Shown here in pieces: positions 47,934-58,484 of a stretch of DNA of 64,000 nt (positions within the stretch are counted from its first letter, which is position 1; the number at the start of each line of letters is the position of its first letter). Made by a program: the position numbers and the translations under genes. A model generated the notes under the pieces. The model ran no database searches, was not told where the DNA came from, and worked only from the letters and a program-made list of their open reading frames with translations. Location of the stretch: NCBI RefSeq assembly GCF_000002875.2, contig NC_009420.2, positions 1,226,467 through 1,290,466 on the forward strand, written 5' to 3'. The stretch comes from Leishmania infantum JPCM5 (lineage: Eukaryota > Euglenozoa > Kinetoplastea > Trypanosomatida > Trypanosomatidae).

Positions 47934-50360
47934 CCACCAGCTGCAGCCATTCAAGAGCTGTCTTTCGCGGCGTCCGCGGATCCTTCGACGAGGTGCGCAC
48001 ACGATAAACCGGTGCGACACCTCCACGGAAGGGCGAGGTGGGGGCTGCGAGAGTGGGATTGACACACGGTAGGGCGACACAACGAGTCGCCCCTTCCGAA
48101 GACACTCGGCTAATGCAGCAGAAGCGTGCTTTGTCTTCAGTGGGGTGGCTTGGCTGCGTGCGCCTCTTCTCACCAGCCCCGGTCACTATACTCGGGCGCG
48201 AAAGTACCTGAGTTGCACGTCGCAGAGGAGGAGACGAGACGGCAACGACGTAATCGAGGAGAGCGGACGTGGGAAAGAGGGGTGGTGGTAGAGAGGAGTG
48301 GGGGATGCAGAGTAGGCTATCAGGCATAGATGCACCTTGGCAACGACAATGCGCAGCCTTGTTCTGTTTGATCCGTCCGCCTTCCCATCTTTGTGGCCTC
48401 CTTCCTACCCTTCACACACCTCACCGCGGTGCCTGCAGGAGGAGAATCTCGCCATGAAAGCAGGGCGGGGGGCTCAGAAGCGAGGAGTGGGAGGAGTAGC
48501 AAAGATGATACGGGGGTGGGGGCTGGGGGGGAGGGGGGAAGAACGCAGAGAAGACTGATTGGGGGAAAATGCCCAGCTATCACGACGGGCGCACGAGCGC
48601 CGGCTGTCCCACATCCTTCGCTACCCCAAGAATGGTGTGTGTGTGTGTGTGAGGGAGGCCAGAGAGAGAGACACTACAGCAGCGACCTTCACGCTCTGCC
48701 GCTCCGCCCGAGCACGCCAGAAGACTAGCAGGGCGAGAGAGCGAGAGCGAGAGCCGCTGTCTGTACCGTGCTTTCCCCCACAGGCGCATCTTGAGTTCTT
48801 TTCCGTTCTTGTAAAATCTTTTTTTTTTGAGCCTTTGTTTCTTCTCGACGTTGCTTTACAGAACTAGAGGTAAACACTGCCAAGCACACACACACACACA
48901 CGCACATGCACACGGCACAAAAGTAAAGTGCACCGCAAAACAAACAAACAAAACCGGAAAGGAAGCGACGAGTGAGCGATTTGAGAAGATCCTGCGCGCA
49001 TCTGCTCGAAAACGTGCGCTACCGAGTACGCATACACGGAGACGCAAATTCTGTGTTCTCCTTTTCGTCTTCATCTTTCCGATGCCTTGTTGTTGTTTTC
49101 TCTCTTCCGTGGCTCTTCGTCTTCTTTTCGCTTTCCTTTGTTGCGCGTGTTCGTGCTGCTGCTGGCGCGTGTGTGAGCGTATCGTTCGCGCTTCAGCCTC
49201 CCGCCCCCTTTTCCTCCACGCACGCTGCGCTTGAAAAACACAACTACGAAACAGACAAGCAAAAAAAAAACAAAAAGTAAAATAAGAAAACAAACAAAAA
49301 AGTGGAAAACGTAGAGGAAAACATGCCAGCACACCAGTCCACGCCGTCACATAAACGTGCTAATTGTCAACAACAACTACAGGCCATCCAGCGCGCCATC
49401 GACGCGATCGCGACTTTTCGAGACAGAGACAGGAAAGCCTATTGAAAAGGCAAACACCAAGTCTTCCGAGAGAGAGGAGTAGGAGGGACGAAGAGACACC
49501 CAACCAAAACAAGCACGCAAACGCCATCATCAGCAACGCGCGATACAAGGAAACCACAAAGAAAAAAAAGCACTGGTGGGGGGAGGGAGGGAGGGAGCCG
49601 TAAAATTGGAGGAAGGAACATCAAGAGACCCATCGAGGCATCCACTGCCCCCCCCCCCCTGTCTGTTTTCGCGCCTGTCAAAAATGTTGCGTTTCTTCCA
49701 TTCTTTTTTCTTTGCTATTATGCTTTCTCTCGGTTCTGTCGAGTCTCCCTCTCTCTCTCCCTCTCTCCCCCTCCCTCTCCTTTTCACTGCTGCATCGTTA
49801 GTATGCTTACTCTGTGCTTCCATGTGATACGGCCCCCTTCCCCACCCCTCCTCTTCCGTGCGCGTCCTGTTGCATCTTGACTACGGCTGCAAGTCATAAG
49901 CGCAGCGCAAGAGAGGGGTGGGAAGGGGAGAGAACGAAAGAAAAGCCCACAAACGCAGAAATGAGGGAGGCTGCTTCGCTTTGTGAGGCACCCAAACCTG
50001 CGACGCGCACGTCCTCCATCAGGACAGCGGGAGCAGACACAGAGATGTGAGGAGAAAGAACAAAAAAACGGAGACGTGATTGAAGGGTGGTGGTGATGGT
50101 GGTGTAGGACTCGTACGAACTTGAGCCTCAAACAAAGCCAGACTGGAAAGGTAAACAACAACGAAAAAGTAAAAAAAAAAGGAATGCTCCACTATGAGAT
50201 ACGGGAGAGATACAGGAAGCAAATGTGTGTGTCTGCACTCAGGTGAGGCGATCCCCCTCTCACAAAAAGAAGGAGACTTATAGACATTGCACGTGAAAAC
50301 GTGCGCGTGGCTGTAGCTGCGTATCGACCTTGGCGTGCGCGTTGTATGGTGTGTCAAGTT

Positions 50361-50382
50361 TGTGTGTGTGTGTGTGTGTGTG
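50361..50382. repeat. (TG)n microsatellite
   Basis: Perfect TG run of 22 bases in the long non-coding stretch. Confidence 0.95.
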
Positions 50383-51372
50383 CGTGTCTGCCGTGGACAC
50401 GTGCACCGATGCTGCGGTTACTTTTCCCTGTCGACTCTGACATACATACAGCCACACCCAGCCACCCACACCCACACCTACACCCACCCACACAGAAAAA
50501 GAACAATCAACAAGGAAACAAGAGCGAAATCAAATGAAAAACGAAACGTAAGAGGGAGAGCCGGGGGGGGGTGACGAAGAGAGACAAACCCCAACACCGA
50601 AGAAAATCATAAAACACACAAACAAGCGCACGCAAAAGAAGGGTGGGAGTGGGGAGCAGGCGAAGCACAAACAACAAAACAACAACAAAACGCAGTCGTC
50701 TTTTCTTCAGCATCGTGCCAAATCCCAGGCAGCCGCCACCTTTCCCGTTTCAGAGAGGCACACACCGACACGGTTTTGTCCTTCTTTTTTTTGTTGCTGT
50801 GCCCTTCCGCCTCCGCGACGCGGTGTGCCGATTGGTGTGCGCTGTGTACCCTTCTGTTCGCGACCCGCACCCCAAGTGGAGGAGCCACATCGATACCCGC
50901 ACACATACACAAAGACTCACCACCATCGACACACGCATCTTTACGGAGCACACCTCTAAGACACGAATGGGCAGCGCTTCTCGGGAGCCAGAGACAAAGG
51001 TGCATACGTGCTGTTGAGATGTTCTATGTCGCTCCGTGCGCGCCAGACATCGCCTGGGGATCCGCAAATGTGCGTGCCTTTACGCGTTTCGGTCGGCGCA
51101 CGTGCTTCGGGTGGAGAGAGCAAAGTCCGGAGGCATGGGGACGGTGGGGAGGGGGAGGAACGCGACGAGAGAGAAGTGAAGGAGAGAAAAAAGGGGCGTG
51201 GGGGCGTTACGGCTGTGGTCGCATGTGAGCATGTTGCTAGCAAGGCAGCGAACACGGCGGCAGGCATCATCACAACCACAGCCAGAGCACGACTTGCACA
51301 GGTTTATGCCGCACCGCCATCGCCAGCTTCTTGCTGCTGTTGCTTCCAGACAGCAAACAGCAGTGCATTACC

Positions 51373-52149
51373 TTACAGCTGGTCATCCGTCCACAAGTTG
51401 AGGTTCTCACGGAGGAGGCGCACAATAGTGTTGGACTCGTGGTAAGCCTCGTCGTCGAGCGTCTCGAGCTCCGTCACGGCCTCGTCGTAAGCCTGACGAG
51501 CCAACTGGAAGCCCTTCTCGTGCTCCTTCATGATTTCGTAGTAAAACACAGAGAAGTTCAGCGCCAGACCGAGGCGAATCGGGTGCGTCGGAGCGAGGGA
51601 CGAGTTCGCGACGTCTGTTGCCTTTTGGTAGGCGTTCAAGGCTGCCTGCCGCTGGCCATCGCCGGAGTCGATCTCGGCGTAGTAGCGGTGGTAGTCGCCC
51701 TTCATCTTGAGGTAGAAGACCTTCGCCTCGCCGCCCTGGGCGGCCGGGATGAGGTAGGTGTCGAGAAGACTGAGCAGGTCGTCGCAGAGCGGGGAGAGCT
51801 CCGCCTCTAACTCCCTCCGCATGTTCAACACGAAGGGCAGTGTGGCGCTGTTCTCCTTGGCGTTCTCGCGACTCTCGATAGAGGTAATGACGCGCCACGC
51901 GTTGCGGCGCGGCGTGATCACGTTCTTGTACGCCACCGACAGCAGGTTACGCTCCTCCGTGTCAAGCTCACTGTTCAGCCGCACGTACTTTCGAATGCAG
52001 AGCAGCATTTCGTCAAAGCGCTCTGCCTCCTCGGCCAACTTGGCCATATAGATGAGTTCGGCGAGGTCATCGGGAAGCTTGATGTCGCTCGGCTTGGGGA
52101 CCACCTCGTCTTGGATGGTGACGTTCTTCCACTTGATCGTCTCCGTCAT
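51373..52149 (-). CDS. 14-3-3 protein
   Basis: A 258-residue protein with the nine-helix 14-3-3 plan. Signatures: LIYMAKLAEEAERFDEMLLCI (32-52), RNLLSVAYKNVITPRRNAWRVI (67-88, the RNLLSV hallmark), VFYLKMKGDYHRYYAE (144-159) and LNFSVFYYEI (about 199-208), with the phosphopeptide-binding K, R, R and Y residues kept. 14-3-3 dimers bind phosphoserine/threonine motifs and regulate cell cycle and motility. The end LWTDDQL departs from the usual LWTSD. The frame is open to 52302, but the first ATG in good context is at 52147-52149, after a C-rich tract. Leishmania carries two 14-3-3 isoforms; which one this is cannot be told. Confidence 0.96.
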   Translation of the reverse strand: MTETIKWKNVTIQDEVVPKPSDIKLPDDLAELIYMAKLAEEAERFDEMLLCIRKYVRLNSELDTEERNLLSVAYKNVITPRRNAWRVITSIESRENAKENSATLPFVLNMRRELEAELSPLCDDLLSLLDTYLIPAAQGGEAKVFYLKMKGDYHRYYAEIDSGDGQRQAALNAYQKATDVANSSLAPTHPIRLGLALNFSVFYYEIMKEHEKGFQLARQAYDEAVTELETLDDEAYHESNTIVRLLRENLNLWTDDQL

Positions 52150-52342
52150 TATTCCAGAGGGAAGGGAATAGGCCTGTAGTCTTTCGCGTATTTTTCTGTT
52201 GAAGAGAGGGTGTGTATGTGTGTGTGTGTGTGTGGAGGGGGAGGGGGACTCGCTGGACAGTCGCAGGCGTGTGCAGACTAAGCGTCGTAAGAGGAGGCAC
52301 AAGCAAAAAAAAAGAAGAGACGGAGTTGATGACGGGCAAGTC

Positions 52343-52369
52343 GGGGGGTGGGTGGGTGGGTGGGTGGGG
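52343..52369. repeat. (GGGT)n run, G-quadruplex-capable on the plus strand
   Basis: Five or more G-triplets spaced by single T (after GGGGGG). On the transcript strand it is a C-rich pyrimidine run upstream of the 14-3-3 start. Confidence 0.7.
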
Positions 52370-52782
52370 TAAAACGCGGGCAGGAGGTATGATGGCAGTG
52401 TATACGTGCACGGTAACTCTTTTGAGGGAAAATGAGGAGGTAGGGAGGAGGTATACGAAGTGGAGGAGGTGGGGCAGGGTAGGTGGAGAAGGAACCGAGA
52501 GATCGAGTAGGACCATGTGTTCTCTATGGCGTCGGTGACGCATGCTTACACGAGGGCGCACAGACAAATCCTATTAGGAGGCACGCGGACCGCACAGAGG
52601 CGTATTCCCGTGCCATGCCCCTCGAAGCGAGAGGGAGGAGACGAGTGAGCAGAAGAGAAGCGGCCGCTTCGTCGGTGAATCGGTTCTGTTTTCGACTTCG
52701 AAACGGAGAGGAGAGGAAAAAAAGGAGAAACACATGTGGAGCACGCATACGTACATATGCGTCCGAGAACCACACAGGACAG

Positions 52783-52805
52783 ACACACACACACACACAC
52801 ACACA
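52783..52805. repeat. (AC)n microsatellite
   Basis: Perfect AC run about 70 bases below the coiled-coil gene's stop. Confidence 0.95.
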
Positions 52806-52875
52806 TACACACATACGAAAACGAGCTTGCGCACAAGAGAGGGGCTTCGGTTACGCACAAATCATGTGTCGTTGG

Positions 52876-54528
52876 TTACCGGGCTAACTGCACGAGACGA
52901 GTATGAAGCTCCTCTGCTTGTTGGCTTTGGTTTCTCAGCATGCCGATAACGTCACTGTAGGCGCTATCGTGGAGTACAGTGCCGCTGGTGGGGATGATGG
53001 CTGGCTCACCTTCAAGGGTTAGTGCGCGTCCTGTGGCTCGCGAGACACGGTACAGCTCTGCTTCTTTTTCTACCAGTGCGGCCATCAGCTTGCGGCGAAG
53101 GCGGTCTGCCCGTGCCGCCTCGTTGGTGCACTGCTTCTTGTACGCCTTCAGCTCTCGTCGCAGCTCTCTCACCTTGAGAGCGGAGGCTTCCTCCACATCA
53201 CGCAGCTGCGATTCGCACATCAGGGCAGCACGACGGTGGCTCTGTGCCTCCTCTGTCGCGCTCGCCAAGCGTATGGTCAGCTGCTGCGCCTGCAGTGCTA
53301 CCTCCTCGTGATTCATGAGTGCCTTGCTGAGCGCATCTAGTTGCTGTCGAGCGACGGCAAGCTGATCGGCAATGTTCTGCCTCTCACAGGTCAGCCACGC
53401 CTCTTGCTGGGCAGCGGTATCCAGTTGACTCTGAGATTGCTGCAGCTTTGCCGCCAGGCTATCGTGGCGCGACTGCAGCGCCTGCAGAGCCTGTTGTCCC
53501 TCGCGTAGCTCACCATCCATTTTCTCGAGACGCCATTGAAGCCGCGTGTTTTCCTCCTTGAGGGCGGCCTGCGCGCGACGCAGTGCGCTCGCCTCGACCA
53601 CTGATGCGTTGCGTGCCTGCATCACCTGCTCCTCTGCACTCGCTTGCATCTTACGGCAAAGAGATCGTTCCTCCGCCAGATTGCTCTGTGCCGTGGCAAG
53701 GTCCGCCGTGAGAGATGCCACGCGCTCGTGCAGCTCCTCCCGCGCCTCTGCTGCATCCTGCGTTACCTGGGCCAGCTGCGCCTCGTGGTCGGCTTTGAGC
53801 TGGGCGAGCCGGCGGCGCGCCTCTTCCGCTTCAGCGCGAAGTTCCTCGACTTGGTGCTGTGCCACCGTGGCGGCCGTCGAGTAGCGCTCCTTGAGCAGAG
53901 CTGCCTCGTTCTGCAGTTCAGTCGAACGCCGCACTGCCGCTCGCATCTCTGCCACGTCCGCTTCCATGGCGCGGCAGCGCTGCTCCAATTCGAGGTTGCG
54001 GCTCTGCTGCTCGCGTAGTGCGTTGTGTGCTGTCAGCAGTTGCTGGCTGTGCCGCTCCCGATCCTCCAGCAGCTGTGCATGCATGGTGGCGCACCGCTCC
54101 TCCAGCTCCAGCGTTTGCCTCTGCGCTTCGCGCAGCCGCTGCCCGTCCGTCGCCGTCTCGACACGCTTGATCATATCCTCCAGCTGCTGCTTTAGCTGCT
54201 GCACCTCTTGATCATGCTCCAGCGACGCGTCTATTGCGCTCTGATGTGCACAGGCGAGTTGGGACTTGAGGTGCTCCGTTGCGACGGCAGCAGCGTGGTA
54301 CCGCTGTCGAAACCCTGCCGCGTCGTCCACCTCTTTCTTCAGCTCTAAAAGCTCTTTGCGTTGCTGTTCCTCGCGCGCCGCCGCCTCGTCCAGCTGCCGC
54401 TGCTTGCGTTCGCATACTGCCTTGGTGTTCTTGAGTTCCAGCGAGAGAGCGTTGTACTTGCCAGTCAAGGCGGAGAAGTTCTCCTGGAACTCCGCACATG
54501 TCTGCAGGAGCTCGGCGTACGATGCCAT
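52876..54528 (-). CDS. Long coiled-coil protein
   Basis: A 550-residue protein that is nearly all heptad-patterned, rich in Gln, Glu, Ala and Arg, with almost no prolines from residue 20 to 510: for example LEQRCRAMEADVAEMRAAVRR and QQLEDMIKRVETATDGQRLR. The N-terminus MASYAELLQTCAEFQENFSALTGKYNAL looks like a short capping helix pair. The C-terminal ~60 residues, including TVLHDSAYSDVIGMLRNQSQQ, are the least coil-like. No domain is recognised. Such proteins are usually cytoskeletal, basal-body or Golgi tethers; the family is open. The nominal frame start at 54561 is TTG; the first ATG is 54526-54528. Confidence 0.85.
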   Translation of the reverse strand: MASYAELLQTCAEFQENFSALTGKYNALSLELKNTKAVCERKQRQLDEAAAREEQQRKELLELKKEVDDAAGFRQRYHAAAVATEHLKSQLACAHQSAIDASLEHDQEVQQLKQQLEDMIKRVETATDGQRLREAQRQTLELEERCATMHAQLLEDRERHSQQLLTAHNALREQQSRNLELEQRCRAMEADVAEMRAAVRRSTELQNEAALLKERYSTAATVAQHQVEELRAEAEEARRRLAQLKADHEAQLAQVTQDAAEAREELHERVASLTADLATAQSNLAEERSLCRKMQASAEEQVMQARNASVVEASALRRAQAALKEENTRLQWRLEKMDGELREGQQALQALQSRHDSLAAKLQQSQSQLDTAAQQEAWLTCERQNIADQLAVARQQLDALSKALMNHEEVALQAQQLTIRLASATEEAQSHRRAALMCESQLRDVEEASALKVRELRRELKAYKKQCTNEAARADRLRRKLMAALVEKEAELYRVSRATGRALTLEGEPAIIPTSGTVLHDSAYSDVIGMLRNQSQQAEELHTRLVQLAR

Positions 54529-54800
54529 GGCGAAGCGGAGGGGGTAGGGGTGAGCAGTCAAAACAGCTGGAAAAGCGAAGACGGGCAGAAGGCGCTCGAC
54601 TAGGAAACCGTCGATGCTCTGTTATAGTTCACGGCACCGCCTTGTGTGCTTCTGTGTGCCAGGGGGTGCGTCAGTGCGCACACGATGATGCTTGGCAATC
54701 AAGAGAGAGAGAGAGATGCTCTTCCTTTGTTTCCCGATTTCCCTCTTCAAGGCGACAGAGAGCGCCAAGAAAGAGAAGAAGAGCCAAGATCGAAACACAA

Positions 54801-54824
54801 ACACACACACACACACACACACAC
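54801..54824. repeat. (AC)n microsatellite
   Basis: Perfect AC run of 24 bases, upstream of the coiled-coil gene. Confidence 0.95.
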
Positions 54825-55687
54825 CTAAAAAAAACGAAAGAGGAAGAGCCTGACAACGGTGACTCCGACACGTTGCCACCAAACTAGGATAAAAAAACAA
54901 GCAACCGCCGCCACTTCCAGCGACACAATGCGTGCACGCGCACGCTCACACTTGAGCTACCTACCAAACAAAAAAAAAATATTGATCTATCTATGCCGCT
55001 GTACACGCAGGGGACGGCCAAACAAAGAGAGAAACCCTTCAGCGTGCCTGTATTGATATATATATGTACGTGCGTGTGTCTAAGTTACTGCGCCACAGGC
55101 ATGAGAGAGCCGCCGCTTGAATTGCAAGCACGTAGCAGCAATGGCACGAACAGAGAAAAGCAAAATGGTACACGCTCAAAACAATTTCGCCCTTTCGTTT
55201 TCCGCAGGGATTTGGGAGGGGACGGCGGACTGGAGGAGGCGTTGTGGGCGGAGAACGCGGTAGTGTGTGCGTCTATGGTTGCTTTAGAGGGTGCGTGCGC
55301 TGGAGTGCGCGCAAGTAAGTGTTTGCGCAAGGGATGTGCCAAACACTCGCACTACGGATAGAGGTGGAGCGAGGAAAATGTTTGCGTGACGAAACAAGGG
55401 CGAGGATGGAAAGAGATGCGTTATGGTGACTCTTCTTAGCAGCGTCAACACGAATCAGCGTCTTGCTTGCTCGCCGCTTTTTTTTTCGCGTGCTAGGGCG
55501 TTGTTGCGGGATTACATGCCCATGCCGAGTCGCAGGAGACGTGCTTCCACAGCCAAACAAAGAAAAGGACAAGGCCGAAGGAGAGTAGGAGTAAGAGGAA
55601 GGGGACAGAGGCGGCGAGAGGCATTCCACTTTGGAGGGGATGCGGGGATGTAAGGGAGGGGTGAGCGCGTCAGCGATGCCTCCAACA

Positions 55688-55726
55688 CCAGCGCGGCCTC
55701 GCGTATGGGATACGCGCAGGCGCTGG
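55688..55726. repeat. Nested hairpin-forming inverted repeat
   Basis: Outer arms CCAGCGC / GCGCTGG and inner arms CGCGTAT / ATACGCG, separated by GGCCT on one side and CAG on the other, with a GGG loop. All 14 arm pairs match. It lies about 430 bases past the stop of the GMC oxidoreductase. Confidence 0.65.
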
Positions 55727-56157
55727 ACAATTTTAGGTCGAGCGCGGCAACGCCGTTGGGAGGTCCCTGGTCCACGCACGCACGCTCTCTGTCAGCATCT
55801 TTTGGCATTCCTTCGTTAGCCGTGATTGAGGCTCTCTCCGTCTCCAACCCGTTAGCTTCTCTGTCCTCCGCATGATGATGTGTCGGTGAGGGAGCAGTCA
55901 CTGGAGGTCGCACGGCTCAGCAAAGACCACGACGACAACACCACATGCAGGAAGCGAGCAACACGCCTGCGACACACACGCACACGCCACCCACGCACGC
56001 GCCACCCACGCGTGCGCAAAGATAGGGGGCTGAAAGCCATGGTGTTGACAGAGCCGCAGCTTCCACCACCGCAGCACCAAAGAGTAGACACGCGCGCTAA
56101 TTCGAGTGAGGAGAGTGCAGGCACGGTACTGCAATAGCCAGTGTACGCCGCCATCCC

Positions 56158-57768
56158 TCAGTGAATAAAGGAAGCGACGCGGGCACCGATGGCACTGCCA
56201 AGCGTGCTGCTACTCGCCACTGTGGGCAACGGCACAACGCTGCTGTCCGCCACGAACAGCCCGGCAATCCCATTCACGCGCAGCTGGCTGTCCACCACGG
56301 TGCCCATGGCGCAGGTGCCGTAGAGATCTCCGCCGCTCTTCACATGCTCCGCCAAGAAGGCAGCTGTGCTGCGTTGTGTGATGAGGCCGTCGCGGGGGTG
56401 GTGTAGTGCCGCGCCGTAGGACCAGAACGGACTCACATGCCGTCCCTTCTCATCGACGTGGTTGACTGACTGCAGCGTGCCGTCGCGCGTGGTCAGGAGG
56501 CCCACCCACTGCACCCCTTCATCCATGGCCAGCACATCCTCCCTTGTGGAGAGCATCCCGCTTCGAATGAACGTGGTGCCCTTGCTGCCGTCGTAGAGCA
56601 CCTCGCCGCGACTCGACGGGTAGTGATGCGTCACCCGCATCGTGAAGCCGTCCATCGGCCAGTGCGTCATCCCCATTTGCGGGGTGCGAAAGAAGAGAAT
56701 GGACAGATCCGGCGCGTCTTGCTGCGGCTGCGACCGCACGTAGGCAGCACCCTCGACGAAGGCGCTAAACACGCCGGTGCCGTTCTCCTTGTACTCGCGC
56801 CACTGCCGGTACAAATACGACGAGTTGCGCCAGCTGATGGACTTGCTGTAGACGCTGGATGAGTTGCGGATGCGAAAGACGAGATCGGCGGCGCTTGTGG
56901 TGATCAGGTTCTGCCCGACCGCCGGCGCGTCCAGCACGCTACCTTTGGCACCGATGCCGCTGTGCTGCAGCAGGAGTGGACTGCGCAGCGTTCCAGCGCA
57001 CACGACGACGTGCCGGGCCTCTAATAGCCTCTTGTCTCCGCGGTGCGAAACCTCCACGTCGCACACCCTTCCAGCCCTGCAGTGGATGCGCTCAGCGCAA
57101 GTTTCGTCCAGCAGATCGAGATTTGGAGCGCGGGGCTGCGTGCCCTCAATCAACGCGTCGAAAGCCTGCACGCGCGCGCCTCCGTCGATGTAGGACTGCA
57201 TGGCCGAGAAGCCGTCCACCTGGCCAGTGTTGAAGTCGTTCGTCGCAGGCACTCCCGCTGCCTCGCAGGCTTCGAAGAACCGCACATTCATGCCCGAGTC
57301 GATATTGCTGCGCTGTGCATCCGTCACGCGCAGGGGGCCGTCCTCACCGTGGTCGCGCGAACCGCCGCGTGAGTTCGCCTCCAGACTCTTGAAAACCGGC
57401 AACAGCGTGTCGTAGGTCCAAGAGGCGTCAGCCCATCTTTCGTAGTCCTTGCGAGTGCCGCGCATGTACTTCATGTCGTTGCAAAGCCAGCTGCCGCCGA
57501 GGCCACGGCCAAGCGTGAACGGCAGAGAGCGGCCGGCTAGGTTTGCCTCCGCTACGCACGACAACGTCTGTAGAAATGGCCTGGCCTTCCTCACTGATGC
57601 GATGTAGGGCTGCATTAGTGGTACCCGCATCACCCACGGAACAGCCGTGCGACTGCCTTGCTCAATGAGGGCGATGGAGGCAGCAGGGTGGTGCAGAGCG
57701 CAGGCGCGCGCGGCCGCACAGCCCGCGGCGCCGGAGCCGATCACGATGATGTCGTACGCCTTGTTCAT
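56158..57768 (-). CDS. GMC-family FAD oxidoreductase with altered active site
   Basis: A 536-residue protein. The FAD-binding start is YDIIVIGSGAAGCAAA (5-20), followed by GMC signature LGRGLGGSWLCNDMKYMRG (about 85-105) and a second signature VVCAGTLRSPLLLQHSGIG. The end has GTCAMGTVVDSQLRVNGIAGLFVADSSVVP. GMC enzymes oxidise alcohols such as choline or glucose. The usual catalytic His of HPxGTCxMG is missing (LYGTCAMG), and the usual TN-P motif with the second catalytic residue reads VASSSTLG, so the chemistry may differ or be lost. No substrate is assigned. The frame is open to 57996, but the protein fold starts at the ATG 57766-57768. No AG separates this ATG from the nearest pyrimidine tract, so the acceptor must be farther upstream. 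Confidence 0.9.
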   Translation of the reverse strand: MNKAYDIIVIGSGAAGCAAARACALHHPAASIALIEQGSRTAVPWVMRVPLMQPYIASVRKARPFLQTLSCVAEANLAGRSLPFTLGRGLGGSWLCNDMKYMRGTRKDYERWADASWTYDTLLPVFKSLEANSRGGSRDHGEDGPLRVTDAQRSNIDSGMNVRFFEACEAAGVPATNDFNTGQVDGFSAMQSYIDGGARVQAFDALIEGTQPRAPNLDLLDETCAERIHCRAGRVCDVEVSHRGDKRLLEARHVVVCAGTLRSPLLLQHSGIGAKGSVLDAPAVGQNLITTSAADLVFRIRNSSSVYSKSISWRNSSYLYRQWREYKENGTGVFSAFVEGAAYVRSQPQQDAPDLSILFFRTPQMGMTHWPMDGFTMRVTHHYPSSRGEVLYDGSKGTTFIRSGMLSTREDVLAMDEGVQWVGLLTTRDGTLQSVNHVDEKGRHVSPFWSYGAALHHPRDGLITQRSTAAFLAEHVKSGGDLYGTCAMGTVVDSQLRVNGIAGLFVADSSVVPLPTVASSSTLGSAIGARVASFIH

Positions 57769-58384
57769 GCCCCACCAACAAAGGAGAGAGGAAGAACAGG
57801 CCCGCAATGCCAGGTGGACAGTGCGCCAACGCCGTTGATGTCTCTGAGGGTGTGCAAGGGTACTCACTGCGTGGCGTCGTTGCCCTTGTGGGGGCAGGCA
57901 AAGAGGGAGACACCGCAAACGGCTTGGGGGGGGCGATAGTGGTGGGTACAAATAACAGATGCGCGCGTGCGGCAGCAGTCGCCTCGAGAAGAGCATCCAA
58001 GAAGGATAGTATTATTTTTTTCTTTCGGGGGGGGGAGGAAGTGCAGTGATGATCCGCTGTCACCCGACTGCAGAAAAAGATCGGTAGATCACGTGCGGCT
58101 TTGAGGAGAGAGTGCACAGACAAGGAGCACTCGTCCCAGCATGCCTCCCTGCCATCTCTGACTTGCCCATACACGAGTGCGCGCACGCTCAAGAACCTCT
58201 GCAGCCCTTCGCCCCCCTTGCAGGCCTGCTCCTCTGGCGGGGGGGGGCATGAGGGAGTCACGATCGTACTTCTGTGCGTGTTTCCGTATGTGAAGCAACC
58301 ACCTCATCAGCGGAGGCGGCGTAGGCAGAGACGCCTACGCCACGCGCGTCATTCAATCCTCCTAGTCGATTCTTCCTCACACAG
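57769..58384. other. Stretch between GMC oxidoreductase and the assembly gap
   Basis: Includes a strong hairpin (58318-58341), a G10 run (58027-58036), and possibly the end of the membrane protein gene whose frame enters from the gap. The coding end cannot be placed. Confidence 0.5.
58318..58341. repeat. Perfect 9-bp inverted repeat beside the assembly gap
   Basis: GGCGTAGGC, loop AGAGAC, GCCTACGCC. It lies 43 bases from the N run and may either encode the C-terminus of the interrupted protein or fold in its 3' UTR. Confidence 0.65.
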
Positions 58385-58484
58385 NNNNNNNNNNNNNNNN
58401 NNNNNNNNNNNNNNNNNNNNNNNNNNNNNNNNNNNNNNNNNNNNNNNNNNNNNNNNNNNNNNNNNNNNNNNNNNNNNNNNNNNN
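58385..58484. other. 100-N assembly gap
   Basis: Exactly 100 N, the conventional length for a gap of unknown size, falling inside a coding region. Confidence 0.98.

Larger units (their letters stand above)
47779..51372. other. 3.6 kb non-coding stretch downstream of 14-3-3
   Basis: Contains the TOP3 acceptor and start-stop uORF, many A- and T-runs, a C13 run at 49646-49658, (TG)n at 50361-50382, GA-rich runs, and no frame with protein features. The many open frames on both strands are low-complexity. Confidence 0.6.
52150..52875. other. Intergenic stretch upstream of 14-3-3
   Basis: Holds a TG run (52212-52232), a G-rich run that can form a G-quadruplex on the plus strand (52343-52369), and a CA run (52783-52805). 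No gene seen. Confidence 0.65.
54529..56157. other. 1.6 kb intergenic stretch with a nested hairpin
   Basis: Holds a CA run (54801-54824), A-rich runs, a structured inverted repeat at 55688-55726 and a short ACGCGCCACCC repeat near 55980-56010. It is the 3' UTR of the GMC oxidoreductase gene. No gene supported. Confidence 0.6.

Noticed and set aside
47779..48327. 183-codon N-terminal extension of TOP3
   Set aside because: It crosses the predicted pyrimidine tract and splice acceptor, and the TOPRIM fold begins at the downstream ATG.
55512..55913. Overlapping frames around the nested hairpin
   Set aside because: Several frames open at once on both strands, typical of UTR; no protein features.
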